Shown: positions 27,455-36,444, counted from the stretch's first letter. The stretch: 64,000 nucleotides of DNA from Candidatus Rifleibacteriota bacterium (GCA_018818125.1 JAHISQ010000034.1:156592-220591), one strand, 5' to 3'. A program made the numbers and translations. Notes: a model not told the origin generated them from the sequence alone.

Positions 27455-29538
27455 TTTAGATAAACCGGTGTAGAATCCATTTTGAACCCAAGTAATTCAA
27501 TATCATCTGGACTGGCACATGATTCAAGCGAAAGATTCTGATTATAATATAACTCGGTGCCAACAGAGGCGTTAGCAACATCAAACCACTTCGTCGCTAC
27601 CGAACCTCTGATAATTGCATCATTTTTTTTGAACAGCACTTTGCCATTAGCAATAAGACTGGCATCAACACTATCTGTATTCATCAGTATGTTGCCATCC
27701 AGCAAGACAAGCTGCAGTGTGAATTGTGGGGTTTCTTTTCGTTCATCGCCAGGTGTATCAGGGTATTTCCCGCCAGAAATATCCTGTGTGATCTCCAGAT
27801 TCCCACGATCTAGAATAATGCCACCATTGCTGACAACAGTTACCGACTGGTCAATAAACAGCTTTTTACCCGCCTGCCCTTTAATTAGCACCCAGCCATT
27901 CAGGTCAAGCATACCTGACGACTTACGATAAACACCTCTCAAAGCAAGCACATCAAGCAGGGAAATCTGCCCAGAATCTCCTGTCTTCAATTCGGCGACT
28001 GCTTTTGTCAGATCTATTTCCGTGTGTATTTTCTTTGGTAAATTCTCAAGCAGCGCTTTTAACTCTGGTATTCTCGAATCTCTATTATAACCCCCGATTT
28101 TTACAGGAAGCTTGCTCATCTCTTCAATAGACCTTTTAGATTGCATCACCTTTAAAAACCAGCCCGAAAAATTGCTGTATGGGTCGGCCAGAACACGATT
28201 GGTTGCCATAAACGCCAGAGAGGCGTTATAGCCTTGCTGTGTCGCCTGACTGGCATACTTTTCACGATAAGTGTCAAGATGTTGTTCGCTGATGCCAAGA
28301 ATATCACGAGCCATTGTAGCAATACTGACCAGGCCATTGCGAGAAGCCATGCTGGTATCAAAAGAGATGTATTCAGGCCATTGGTTTCGCTTGACCCATT
28401 GAAACATTGCTGCGGGAACCAGATTTTTAGGACTGCTCTGATAACCTCTGGCAGAGATCATGCCTCGAAAAACTTTGCCTAAAACCAGAGTCGGACTCTG
28501 AGACTTATCAATACCATAGAGACGAAAAATAGAATTACTGATCATTTTGCCTTCATCAGGCGTTCCCTTGATTACATTCAACCAGTGTGTGGGGACTCCA
28601 GCACGTTTCTCGTCCGCAATCCCTTTATCCCACTGCACCGTAGCAACGACTCCGTTTACTCCCTTGTTTTCATAGGAATGATAAGATGTCTCATAAAAAC
28701 CGATAAATTGCCCCATAGAAGTATCCCAGGTTTCATATAGCTGAAAAAATTCACCCATAGCATTAGTTCCTTGGGCAAGGTTCAAAATTGATGGGTGATC
28801 ACTTCCAAAATAGACCCAGCCGACGCGATTTGAAAGATAGTTCTCAACGCGCATCATGTCGTTGCCGGCGAGTTTAAACCCGTTATAGAGAACAATTGGT
28901 TTCGGCGATCCCGGGAGCAAATCACCATCGGGTTTGGTTTTGACTATGTTAAAACGCCATTTATTCACGTCAGTTTCTGGGTTGTCGATAAACAGATTGA
29001 ATTTCGACAGCAGTGGAATCCATGACGAACTAACCTTTACCGGACATGCAAACAGAAATTCATCTTCTAGTTTTTTATATGTTGTATTGATTCTGAGTCT
29101 GATAAATCCTTTTTTTTCACGAGCATCACCAGAGCCAGCAGCAACAAAATCTTTGCTGTCAACACTGTAATGCATAGTACAGCTAAAGCCACCCTGTTCT
29201 TTTAACGGCTCTGAAAGGGCGTTTCCAATGCCTGAATAATCTGGTTCGCCTTTTCCCAAGTCGAGATTGGTCTCTTTTAAATATGGCTTGCTGCTGGCGA
29301 GAATCTTTTTTAATCGGCCATCATCGGAAGGTTTTGCTGAAAGCAGGTCAAACTGTATCTTATTAAAAGCGGTTACAGACAAAGCCTGAACCGTCATTTC
29401 GCTCAGGCGTACTTCGCCAGATCTGTTGGTCTGACTGCGAATAGAAGACGAAAAGCGGGAAAACCCTATTCCCACCAAAAAAACAATGACCAAAATTATC
29501 AAGACTGTTATTAAGACTGATCCTTTTCTTGTATTCAT
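27451..29538 (-). CDS. Large GspK/PilX-like pilus-tip protein
   Basis: 695 residues starting MNTRKG then SVLITVLIILVIVFLVGIGF, a prepilin-like helix lacking Glu at +5. That absence is the mark of GspK, which caps the pseudopilus and needs no Glu5. A large extracellular region follows, ending in an EITQDISGG / LLDGNILMNTDSVDASLIANG section with a repetitive beta look, similar in style to the 716-residue protein at 22763. The stop overlaps the next start; the start lies six bases after the stop of the OmpA-like gene, making one operon. Confidence 0.75.
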   Translation of the reverse strand: MNTRKGSVLITVLIILVIVFLVGIGFSRFSSSIRSQTNRSGEVRLSEMTVQALSVTAFNKIQFDLLSAKPSDDGRLKKILASSKPYLKETNLDLGKGEPDYSGIGNALSEPLKEQGGFSCTMHYSVDSKDFVAAGSGDAREKKGFIRLRINTTYKKLEDEFLFACPVKVSSSWIPLLSKFNLFIDNPETDVNKWRFNIVKTKPDGDLLPGSPKPIVLYNGFKLAGNDMMRVENYLSNRVGWVYFGSDHPSILNLAQGTNAMGEFFQLYETWDTSMGQFIGFYETSYHSYENKGVNGVVATVQWDKGIADEKRAGVPTHWLNVIKGTPDEGKMISNSIFRLYGIDKSQSPTLVLGKVFRGMISARGYQSSPKNLVPAAMFQWVKRNQWPEYISFDTSMASRNGLVSIATMARDILGISEQHLDTYREKYASQATQQGYNASLAFMATNRVLADPYSNFSGWFLKVMQSKRSIEEMSKLPVKIGGYNRDSRIPELKALLENLPKKIHTEIDLTKAVAELKTGDSGQISLLDVLALRGVYRKSSGMLDLNGWVLIKGQAGKKLFIDQSVTVVSNGGIILDRGNLEITQDISGGKYPDTPGDERKETPQFTLQLVLLDGNILMNTDSVDASLIANGKVLFKKNDAIIRGSVATKWFDVANASVGTELYYNQNLSLESCASPDDIELLGFKMDSTPVYLK

Positions 29539-29544
29539 TGTGTA

Positions 29545-30420
29545 TTAATCTTTCACTATCTCAATCCGTCTGTTCCTGGCTCGGCCCTCATCGGTTCCAT
29601 TATCTGCTATCGGCCTGCTCTTACCGTAACCAACCGTTCTTATTCTAGCTCCATCAACGCCAGAACTTACAAGCCATGTTTTAACAGATCTGGCTCGATT
29701 AACAGACAAATTCAAATGATATCCATTGTCGACGCTGTTGTCTCGTGCAGTATGACCTTCAACCAGAATTTTCATCTCCGGATTTGTCTTGAGCATACTT
29801 GCCAGTTCACTTAGCATCGGTTGAGCATTGGCTGGTATTACCGCAGAATATGGTGCAAAATCAATGTTTAATGCAATTCTACCATTCTGGGCTATGACGG
29901 CTAGAGAAGGAGGAATATACTCAGGCTCAGCGGGTGGCGGAGTATTGAACAATGGCTTCGGCACAAAGTCAAGATTTGTGTTCTGCTTGTTCGGTTGCTT
30001 CAGTTCAATCGATTTGAGAATCGGAAACAGAACTGGCTGGGTAACATTTCCCATCCCTTCGGCAATGTCTGCAAATACGTTTTTCCCTGATTGTATATAG
30101 TCATTATATGCCTTAATTCTGGCGATAAAATCGTCCTGATCTCTGCCTTCAAGCCTGATAACTTTGCATCCGCGCTGCTGTAACTCGTAAAGAGGGTAAT
30201 GATCAGGGGCTACAAAGATATCGCCGAGCAAAATGACATTGGCATTTGCCGAAACATCAGAAACAGAGGAGACATAATTGCCAGACAGATTAGCATTATT
30301 AGCTATCTGCCGATTAGCATAGCTTCCTATGATATCAGGAGTCTGCGCATTTAAAATCACCGGGAAAACAGCTAAAAACACAACAGTAAAAATTTTAACA
30401 AAGCTGGCCAGGATTTTCAT
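29545..30420 (-). CDS. OmpA-family protein (downstream tandem copy) with altered peptidoglycan-binding motif
   Basis: 291 residues from the ATG at 30420, supported by GAGAGGTG six bases upstream. Signal peptide (about 1-25), an N-terminal domain of about 120 residues unknown to me, a proline-rich linker (NTPPPAEPEYIPP), then an OmpA C-terminal domain (about 180-291). The domain keeps LSVNRARSV and the terminal GRARNRRIEI, but the usual GHTD is GHTARDN, so the Asp that contacts diaminopimelate is missing at its normal place. It is a tandem duplicate of the next gene upstream. The pairing with pseudopilin genes suggests an outer-membrane or wall anchor for the pilus-like structure. Confidence 0.85.
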   Translation of the reverse strand: MKILASFVKIFTVVFLAVFPVILNAQTPDIIGSYANRQIANNANLSGNYVSSVSDVSANANVILLGDIFVAPDHYPLYELQQRGCKVIRLEGRDQDDFIARIKAYNDYIQSGKNVFADIAEGMGNVTQPVLFPILKSIELKQPNKQNTNLDFVPKPLFNTPPPAEPEYIPPSLAVIAQNGRIALNIDFAPYSAVIPANAQPMLSELASMLKTNPEMKILVEGHTARDNSVDNGYHLNLSVNRARSVKTWLVSSGVDGARIRTVGYGKSRPIADNGTDEGRARNRRIEIVKD

Positions 30421-30453
30421 TCTGTCACCTCTCATCAACTGAAATTGCATCAT

Positions 30454-31323
30454 TCAATTTTTGACAATTTCAACTCGTCGGTTTTTGGCACGCCCTTCAG
30501 ATGTGCTATTGTCAGCAATAGGTCTGGTTTCACCATAGCCAACAGCCTTAACTTGACCTGAACGAACACCTGACTTGACAAGCCAGGATTTCACACTATT
30601 AGCCCTCTGTACAGAAAGATTCAGATTGTGACTGCTGCTCTGAAAATTGTCAGTATGCCCCTCAATTGTAATTTTCATGAGTTCATTAGAACGCAGCATC
30701 ATTACAACCTCTCTTAAAATGGCAAAAGCGCTTGCCGGAACATTGGTTGAATTTGGCGCAAAAACGATGTCCAGATTAATACGACCGGTTTGGGCCATAC
30801 CGGCCAAGGCAGGAGGAATATACTCAGATTCAGCAGGTGGCGGAGTATTGAACAATGGCTTTGGCACAAAATCAAGATTTGTGTTTTGCCTGTTTGGTCG
30901 TTTCAACTCAATCGATTTGAGAATCGGAAACAAAGCTGGCTGTGTAACGTTTCCCATCCCTTCGGGAATGTCTGCAAATACGTTGTTACCTGATTGTATG
31001 TAGTCATTATATGCTCTAATCCTGGCGATGAAGTCATCCTGGTCTCTTCCTTCAAGTCTGATAACTTTGCACCCACGCTGTTGCAGCTCATAAAGAGGGT
31101 AATGATCAGGTGCTACGAAGATATCGCCAAGCAAAATGACATTGGCATCTGCCGAAACATCAGAAACAGAGGAGACATAATTGCCATTTAGATCAGCACT
31201 ATTAGCTGTCTGTCTATCATCATAACTTCCTATGATATAGGGAGTCTGGGCATATAAGACCATCGGAAAGATTGCAAAGAGCATGACAGCAATAATCTTA
31301 ACAATGCTGGCGAAGATTTTCAT
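30454..31323 (-). CDS. OmpA-family protein (upstream tandem copy)
   Basis: 289 residues, AAAGGTGA before the start. Signal peptide (about 1-25), the same N-terminal domain as its neighbour (ILLGDIFVAPDHYPLYELQQ is shared exactly), a proline-rich linker and an OmpA domain with the complete motif GHTDN, LSVQRANSV and GRAKNRRVEI, expected to bind peptidoglycan. The N-terminal halves of the two copies are far more alike than the OmpA halves. It is the first gene of the minus-strand operon, divergent from the gene at 31597 across 273 bases that must hold both promoters. Confidence 0.88.
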   Translation of the reverse strand: MKIFASIVKIIAVMLFAIFPMVLYAQTPYIIGSYDDRQTANSADLNGNYVSSVSDVSADANVILLGDIFVAPDHYPLYELQQRGCKVIRLEGRDQDDFIARIRAYNDYIQSGNNVFADIPEGMGNVTQPALFPILKSIELKRPNRQNTNLDFVPKPLFNTPPPAESEYIPPALAGMAQTGRINLDIVFAPNSTNVPASAFAILREVVMMLRSNELMKITIEGHTDNFQSSSHNLNLSVQRANSVKSWLVKSGVRSGQVKAVGYGETRPIADNSTSEGRAKNRRVEIVKN

Positions 31324-31596
31324 TTTGTCACCTTTAACACGACTTCAATATGGCAAAGAGAATAACTTATTCTTCTCTGCATCTTATTATTTTGTAGCGT
31401 ATAAAGGTTTGGTTACATTTTTTTTTGCAATGTGTAGAATTATTTCAAAAGTTTGCAAGAAAGAATATTATATTTCATTGTAACTTATATCATATTCAAG
31501 TCAAGTTTATGATAGCTGTTTACAGGAGCTCAAACTGTAGTTCAATAAATGCAACAGCTTCTGCAGAAATCGAATTAGATCAGAAAGAGGTAAGCT

Positions 31597-32574
31597 ATGA
31601 CCAGAAAAGAGTTTTCTCTGCTTATATTTGTTTGTATTTTCTCCGCATTTCTAGTGACTACTGGCAAAATTATCGCTGCGAGTCCTATATCCACAGCTCT
31701 TGAAAATTACGATGTCAAATCTTCATCAGACCCAATCACAGTGTATTCGGCCTCCACGACCAAAGTAAAAAAAACGGCAGGAGTAATTCTCAACACAGAC
31801 GGACTTTATAGAACTGCCAATGACATAGCGTTCATGGAAAAGTTCAAAAAGGAGCTGACAACAAAGTATGGAATTAATGCTGTTGTAAGTCCATACTGTT
31901 GCCAGGCTGACGATCATGTTAAAACCATAAAGAACTGCCCAAAAGGCTACTGGGTTGTTAACGCCGCCTCTGGAATATGCGCTGGCACATATCGCGATAT
32001 GGTCATAGGAATAAAAAAAGGCTATCTAAAAAAAGCATGGGAAGATAGAAATATTCAAGGAATGATCATTCTGAATCTCTCTACGAAATATCTGCTTAAA
32101 GACGTAAAGTATCTAAAGCGTGCCTGGGATGACAACTTTTCTCCAAAATCATTTAAAGGAATCGAAAATCCTTACCAATACATTGTTGATGCTGGTTTTT
32201 ATGTAGTTGAGTCCCCTCTTCACCGAGAAAAACTTCTCAGCGACGGCCGAGTGCCAGTTCTAGCAGAGCAGATCGCCAGGATAATTCTCGGTGATGCTAC
32301 AATCACAGCTAACGGTAAAAGCGGTGAAGTTACTTCTACCAAATTTATAACTCTAAAACGATTACCAGAAAAAACAGCATCTGACCCGCAGGTCGTAGAA
32401 CTGCAAAAAGCTTTGCAGGCTAATGGATACTACCAGAACTGTAAAATTGATGGCTGGTTTGGCCCATACACAGCGCTTGCAGTAATGGAATTTGAGCGAG
32501 CAGCCGGATTGCGAGTCACCGGAGTTGTCACTGAAGGGCTTTTTAGTAAGATAAAAAGTGATGCAAAAAAATAG
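31597..32574 (+). CDS. Secreted protein with methanogen-type surface domain and C-terminal peptidoglycan-binding domain
   Basis: 325 residues: signal peptide (about 1-28), an SPISTALENYDV motif just after it, a domain at about 60-205, and a PG_binding_1 domain (about 262-318; QKALQANGYYQNCKIDGWFG). The middle domain contains AGVILNTDGLYR, SGICAGTYRDM and KRAWDDNFSPKSFKGI. From memory, the CAGT and KRAxDDNxSPxSFKG patterns are typical of proteins with pseudomurein-binding repeats in Methanobrevibacter and Methanobacterium; this needs a search. I do not know its enzymatic role. The same wall-binding module sits on the transglutaminase-like protein at 33794, pointing to one wall-directed pathway. 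Confidence 0.75.
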   Translation: MTRKEFSLLIFVCIFSAFLVTTGKIIAASPISTALENYDVKSSSDPITVYSASTTKVKKTAGVILNTDGLYRTANDIAFMEKFKKELTTKYGINAVVSPYCCQADDHVKTIKNCPKGYWVVNAASGICAGTYRDMVIGIKKGYLKKAWEDRNIQGMIILNLSTKYLLKDVKYLKRAWDDNFSPKSFKGIENPYQYIVDAGFYVVESPLHREKLLSDGRVPVLAEQIARIILGDATITANGKSGEVTSTKFITLKRLPEKTASDPQVVELQKALQANGYYQNCKIDGWFGPYTALAVMEFERAAGLRVTGVVTEGLFSKIKSDAKK

Positions 32575-32646
32575 ACTGTTTCAGGACTATTTGAGAATTA
32601 GCAAATATTTTTATATAGTAAGTAAACATTTGTATAAGAGGTAAAT

Positions 32647-33717
32647 ATGAGATTATTAACTGTTTTTCTGCTAGTCATGACTTCATGCGTTGTTTTTGCC
32701 AGCAATGTCGCTGCTTCCTCGGAAAGCCAGAATACAATAGCTTACTCAGCGGAAAACTGTGGCCTCGACCATGCTGATGCGCTGATTATGGATATGACCG
32801 AAAAGCAGATTGTCATTCAAGACCTTAGTTTTGGCAAATTTATTCTGGTTGAGAGAGGTCGGGAAAAAACACCATCTGTTTTGCCTTTCCCTGACGATCT
32901 TCTATCTCTACATTTTTCTGAATCAGGCCCAATATTAGCTCTCACTCACAAAGGGGTTGTGAAGTTCTCGAATCTGGCTGAAGTTCTCAATTGGATGCAG
33001 ACAAAACCAGCCATATCAAAAGCAATTCTTCTGCAAAATACTTCTCTAGATCTTGCCAGAAGCGTATACAGACTGTTCACAGATCTGGCTGGCAATATGG
33101 CTCTCTGGAACAAGAGTGAGTCATTGTTGCAGGTTTTTGATAAAAGCGGTAATTTCATAGATGCTTTTCCATGCCAGAGCAACCCCGTCCTTACCAATCG
33201 AAACTCTTTTATTTCAGCATTTTTTGCACCAGGGCTTGGTACACGGCTCACTGAAATAGACTTTGCCAGACCGGTCGAAAATGGTAAGCAAAAAGAGACA
33301 AACAGCCTATTTATTGAACTTCAGAGTCCACAGGAATTCCAGATTCTCACATACAATTCTTCAGACAACACATTCAAAGGTATATTAATGCCCCCACAAC
33401 CTGAAAATATGGCGCTCAACGAGTCTGCGCAGGATGGAGGCATTGACGATCAGCAAAGCAATGTGAACCTTTCCCAGGATTCTATTGAGAGCAAGGAGAC
33501 CAGCGCTGATGATGAAGCAGCAAAAGTCATGTTTTACTCAGATATCGATAAAACCGGCGCGATTAAGCAGTTACTGAGTTTGCCAGAGGGCTATTCTGCA
33601 GGCAAAATAAAAGAAATCGAAGATACTGTTTATTATTTGATACCACAGTATGAATTCTCTCCCAATGCAGTGACACTCAAAAAACTTGAGCTTTTGCAGC
33701 AGAGGATTTCTAAATAA
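32647..33717 (+). CDS. Secreted protein of unknown function
   Basis: 356 residues with a signal peptide (about 1-23) and an AGAGG site before the start. The body alternates short beta-like strands (KFILVERG, LHFSESGPILALTHKGVVKF, GNFIDAFPCQSN), suggesting a beta-propeller-like fold, and carries an acidic insertion around residues 255-300. No catalytic motif was recognised. It lies between the two proteins that share a peptidoglycan-binding domain, in the same orientation and with short gaps, so a shared function is plausible. Confidence 0.65.
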   Translation: MRLLTVFLLVMTSCVVFASNVAASSESQNTIAYSAENCGLDHADALIMDMTEKQIVIQDLSFGKFILVERGREKTPSVLPFPDDLLSLHFSESGPILALTHKGVVKFSNLAEVLNWMQTKPAISKAILLQNTSLDLARSVYRLFTDLAGNMALWNKSESLLQVFDKSGNFIDAFPCQSNPVLTNRNSFISAFFAPGLGTRLTEIDFARPVENGKQKETNSLFIELQSPQEFQILTYNSSDNTFKGILMPPQPENMALNESAQDGGIDDQQSNVNLSQDSIESKETSADDEAAKVMFYSDIDKTGAIKQLLSLPEGYSAGKIKEIEDTVYYLIPQYEFSPNAVTLKKLELLQQRISK

Positions 33718-33793
33718 TTTACCTATCACTGTAACCTCAGTCAGCTTTTGGCCAAGTATAGTGTATACAAATTATTAATTAGCGAGGTAAATT

Positions 33794-34666
33794 ATGAGAA
33801 AATCAGGAACTGGAATCAGCATATTGCTTCTGGTGTCTGCTCTTCTGATCTGCACATGTGCCTACGGCGATTCAAGCCCTTCTGAGTTGCTTCAGACCTA
33901 TAGCGTAAAATTTGGTGCCAATGCGACCGCGAAACAACCGCAGTATCTCAGTAGAACCACAAAAATAACCTCTGATGATGCAGCTATCAAAAAGATCAAG
34001 CAACTTCAAAAAGCATTACAGGCAAACGGCCTATATCAGGACTGTCGTATCGATGGCTGGTTTGGGCCCTATACCGAGCTGGCTGTCATGGAATACCAGA
34101 GAGCCAACAACCTTACTGTAACCGGTGTTGTTGACGACAAACTGTTCAAAACACTTACTACCGCTAAGGCAACAACGGCCAGCGCCTCATCAACAGATAA
34201 AACGGCAGCAGCTCTTGCCAACTCAAGTTTTGGTAAGTATATGAAGCCTACCAAAAACTGCCCCTCGACTAATGCAAAAATCGTTTCTCTGGCAAAAAGC
34301 CTCAAAGGCAAAACCTCTTATCAGACAATGAAGAATCTCTTTTACTACGTTCGCGACAAAGTCAAATATAGTAGCTATTACAATACCAGCAAAGGCGCGC
34401 TGAGAACGCTTTCTTCTAAACATGCAAATTGCTGTGACCAGGCACATCTTCTGGTCGCACTGCTGAGAGCCGCTGGAATACCAGCCCGATATGGACATGC
34501 AACCTGTCGCTTCAAAAGTGGTTTGACAACCGGGCATGTCTTTGCATATGCCTATGTTGGTGGCAAATGGCTTCTGGTCGATCCTGTGAGCCAGTCGAAT
34601 AAAATAAATAACCCAACCTGGTCAGCCCGTTCGACACCAAAAAAGTATACAACACTGCCATTCTAA
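33794..34666 (+). CDS. Secreted peptidoglycan-binding transglutaminase-like protein of methanogen endoisopeptidase type
   Basis: 290 residues: signal peptide (about 1-25), SPSELLQTYSV motif, PG_binding_1 domain (about 64-120; IDGWFGPYTELAVMEYQRAN), a Ser/Thr/Ala linker, then a transglutaminase-like domain (about 155-285). The triad reads Cys213 in ANCCDQAHLL, His248 in TTGHVF and Asp263 in LVDPVS. The segments KNLFYYVRDKVKYSSYYNT and LRAAGIPARYGHATCRFKSG closely recall the methanogen family that includes the pseudomurein endoisopeptidases PeiW and PeiP, which cut the peptide cross-links of pseudomurein. Whether this enzyme cleaves pseudomurein, bacterial wall peptides or other proteins is not shown by sequence. 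Confidence 0.82.
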   Translation: MRKSGTGISILLLVSALLICTCAYGDSSPSELLQTYSVKFGANATAKQPQYLSRTTKITSDDAAIKKIKQLQKALQANGLYQDCRIDGWFGPYTELAVMEYQRANNLTVTGVVDDKLFKTLTTAKATTASASSTDKTAAALANSSFGKYMKPTKNCPSTNAKIVSLAKSLKGKTSYQTMKNLFYYVRDKVKYSSYYNTSKGALRTLSSKHANCCDQAHLLVALLRAAGIPARYGHATCRFKSGLTTGHVFAYAYVGGKWLLVDPVSQSNKINNPTWSARSTPKKYTTLPF

Positions 34667-34696
34667 TGCTCTCAATTAGAATAATTGTCTGAGCAT
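34666..34696 (+). terminator. Weak hairpin after the transglutaminase-like gene
   Basis: ATGCTC (34666-34671) pairs with GAGCAT (34691-34696), and AATTA with TAATT inside, around a GAA loop. There is no clear T run, so this is at best a weak terminator or processing site. Confidence 0.3.
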
Positions 34697-34749
34697 CTTA
34701 TATCTACATAAAACGTGGTAGTTTTGCTCAAAGAAATGTTGGAGAGGAA

Positions 34750-34962
34750 ATGAACAAATCTTATACTCTTGTTTACTGGGCAGATAACGGTCATTATGTT
34801 GGAAAAATACGTGAAATGCCAATAGTTCACGGCCTGGCAGACACCCTTGAAAAGCTTGAAACCAATATCCAGAATTTGTATCGACAGTTGTCAAAAGATC
34901 TCCCGCAACCAGTGTCTCTTAAGACCGTGAAAACCAAGTCGATAAGACTGAATCCCGGTTGA
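34750..34962 (+). CDS. Orphan HicB-like protein
   Basis: 70 residues with a good GGAGAGGAA site. The fold pattern is HicB-like: YTLVYWADNGHYVGKI, a Pro-containing strand (EMPIVHGLADTLEKLETNIQ) and a helix. The DNA-binding part found in antitoxins is missing, and no HicA-sized toxin gene adjoins it. It may be a free-standing HicB-fold protein or the leftover of a toxin-antitoxin pair. Confidence 0.65.
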   Translation: MNKSYTLVYWADNGHYVGKIREMPIVHGLADTLEKLETNIQNLYRQLSKDLPQPVSLKTVKTKSIRLNPG

Positions 34963-35160
34963 AGAAAGTGCGCTTTACCTTTAAAAAACAGATCAACCAG
35001 TGCGAACACTGTATAGCTCACCCGTTCTTTATTGCAAAATTTCGCATAGAAGCAAATTCCCATAAAAAAACTTTTACGCAAAATCTTTAAAGTCTTTATA
35101 ATGAAGTCGGGGTATCTTTCATTCTGGTGTCAAAAATTATCTCCTGACAGGGCAGGTTAA

Positions 35161-36423
35161 ATGCTTATTAGAATACTGAATCTGAAATATGCAGTTCTGT
35201 TGTTTCTGACGCTGTTTCTGCTGCCAGGCCCCATAGCAAAGGCTCAGATAATTGTGTCAGGAAATATTACCAGTAATTTGCCCACAAAATTGAATATCAA
35301 TGATTCTTTTTCTCTTTTGGCAAGTGAAAGCGCGATATTTAGATTTCCAAACGGCACTGTTATAAATCTTATGGCGCCTTCGGAAGGCACAATAGCATCA
35401 GAGGGTCTTAATTTTAAACAATCTGCCTGCTTTATCAAGTTTAAAAATCTGTCAGACCGATTTATAGTTAAAACCAACCTAGCTGCAATGGCTGGAAAAG
35501 ATTGTCAATTTTTTCTGCAGAGCAATCAGAAAGTTGTAAAGGTTGTGATAATGAAGGGCAAACTGAAAGTTCTGACAAGAGATAGCAAAACATTTCAGAT
35601 TAGTGCTGGCGAAACCATTCTGCTCTCAGAAAATAAGATAGACAGCAGAAAAAGTGAGAATCATGACACTGCATTCTGGAAAAAGAATCCCGCCACTCAG
35701 TTAGACGATGTCAAAAATGCAGGCAAATCTCCGAAACGCTTTGGAGAACTATACATCTACAGTATGGCAATTCTTGAAAAAGGTGGTGGCACAGTCTTTT
35801 TTTCCGACCCGGATCGTAAGCCTGAATCTGCAGAAAATAAAGAAGTTTTTGCAAAAGCCGGGGCAAGAATAATTACCTCTGCCAGCGAAACAGCCAGACT
35901 CAGGCTTGGTGAGAAAACATTGATTAAAATTTCACCAGACTCTGAAATCCTATTAAAGCCTGCCCACCTCGAAATCGTCAAAGGTGAATGTCTGATCAGA
36001 CATGGCAACACTTTGTTTCCGGTTAAAGTTGTGGGACCAATGCCTTTTTTAATCACACACGACAGCTCGATTGAAATAGCCAGAACTGATGAATCAATGC
36101 TGATAACGATCCAGAAAGGTAGTCTGCTAATTCCGTCAACAGATCAGCAATTGGCAGCCGGCCTCAAATTCAATCTTTCAAGCAATGGTCTGCAACCAGT
36201 AAATGTAGGAGTAATACCTGAGTCAATAATGGTTTCAAACAATGCAGAAAAAACGACATGGGGTTCTGGTAGAGATCTTTTAAATGAGATTCTGAGCGAC
36301 AATGATCCATTTCTGTTTACTGACGAAACATCGCATGAACAGCCTGATTCGATTCAGCAGCAGAACACACCAGGAAGTCTGCTGCAACAGTATGAAATAC
36401 GCCCTGAAAAAGAAAGAAAGTAA
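35161..36423 (+). CDS. Secreted FecR-domain protein
   Basis: 420 residues with a signal peptide (about 1-29). A first FecR-like domain covers about 30-165 (VVIMKGKLKVLTRD, FQISAGETILLSE) and a second about 205-345 (ITSASETARLRLGEKTLIKI, LEIVKGECLIRHG, ITIQKGSLLIPS). There is no membrane anchor beyond the signal and no sigma factor alongside, so a structural or adhesive role is as likely as signalling. The C-terminal TPGSLLQQYEIRPE matches the motif at the tails of the FecR proteins at 18077 and 19138. It is followed 21 bases later by a TPR protein. Confidence 0.78.
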   Translation: MLIRILNLKYAVLLFLTLFLLPGPIAKAQIIVSGNITSNLPTKLNINDSFSLLASESAIFRFPNGTVINLMAPSEGTIASEGLNFKQSACFIKFKNLSDRFIVKTNLAAMAGKDCQFFLQSNQKVVKVVIMKGKLKVLTRDSKTFQISAGETILLSENKIDSRKSENHDTAFWKKNPATQLDDVKNAGKSPKRFGELYIYSMAILEKGGGTVFFSDPDRKPESAENKEVFAKAGARIITSASETARLRLGEKTLIKISPDSEILLKPAHLEIVKGECLIRHGNTLFPVKVVGPMPFLITHDSSIEIARTDESMLITIQKGSLLIPSTDQQLAAGLKFNLSSNGLQPVNVGVIPESIMVSNNAEKTTWGSGRDLLNEILSDNDPFLFTDETSHEQPDSIQQQNTPGSLLQQYEIRPEKERK

Positions 36424-36444
36424 TGTAAGGACAGAAATTTCAGA

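Noticed and set aside
31324..31596. Possible small ORF upstream of 31597
   Set aside because: Frames there lack a ribosome-binding site and a plausible protein; the space is a divergent promoter region.
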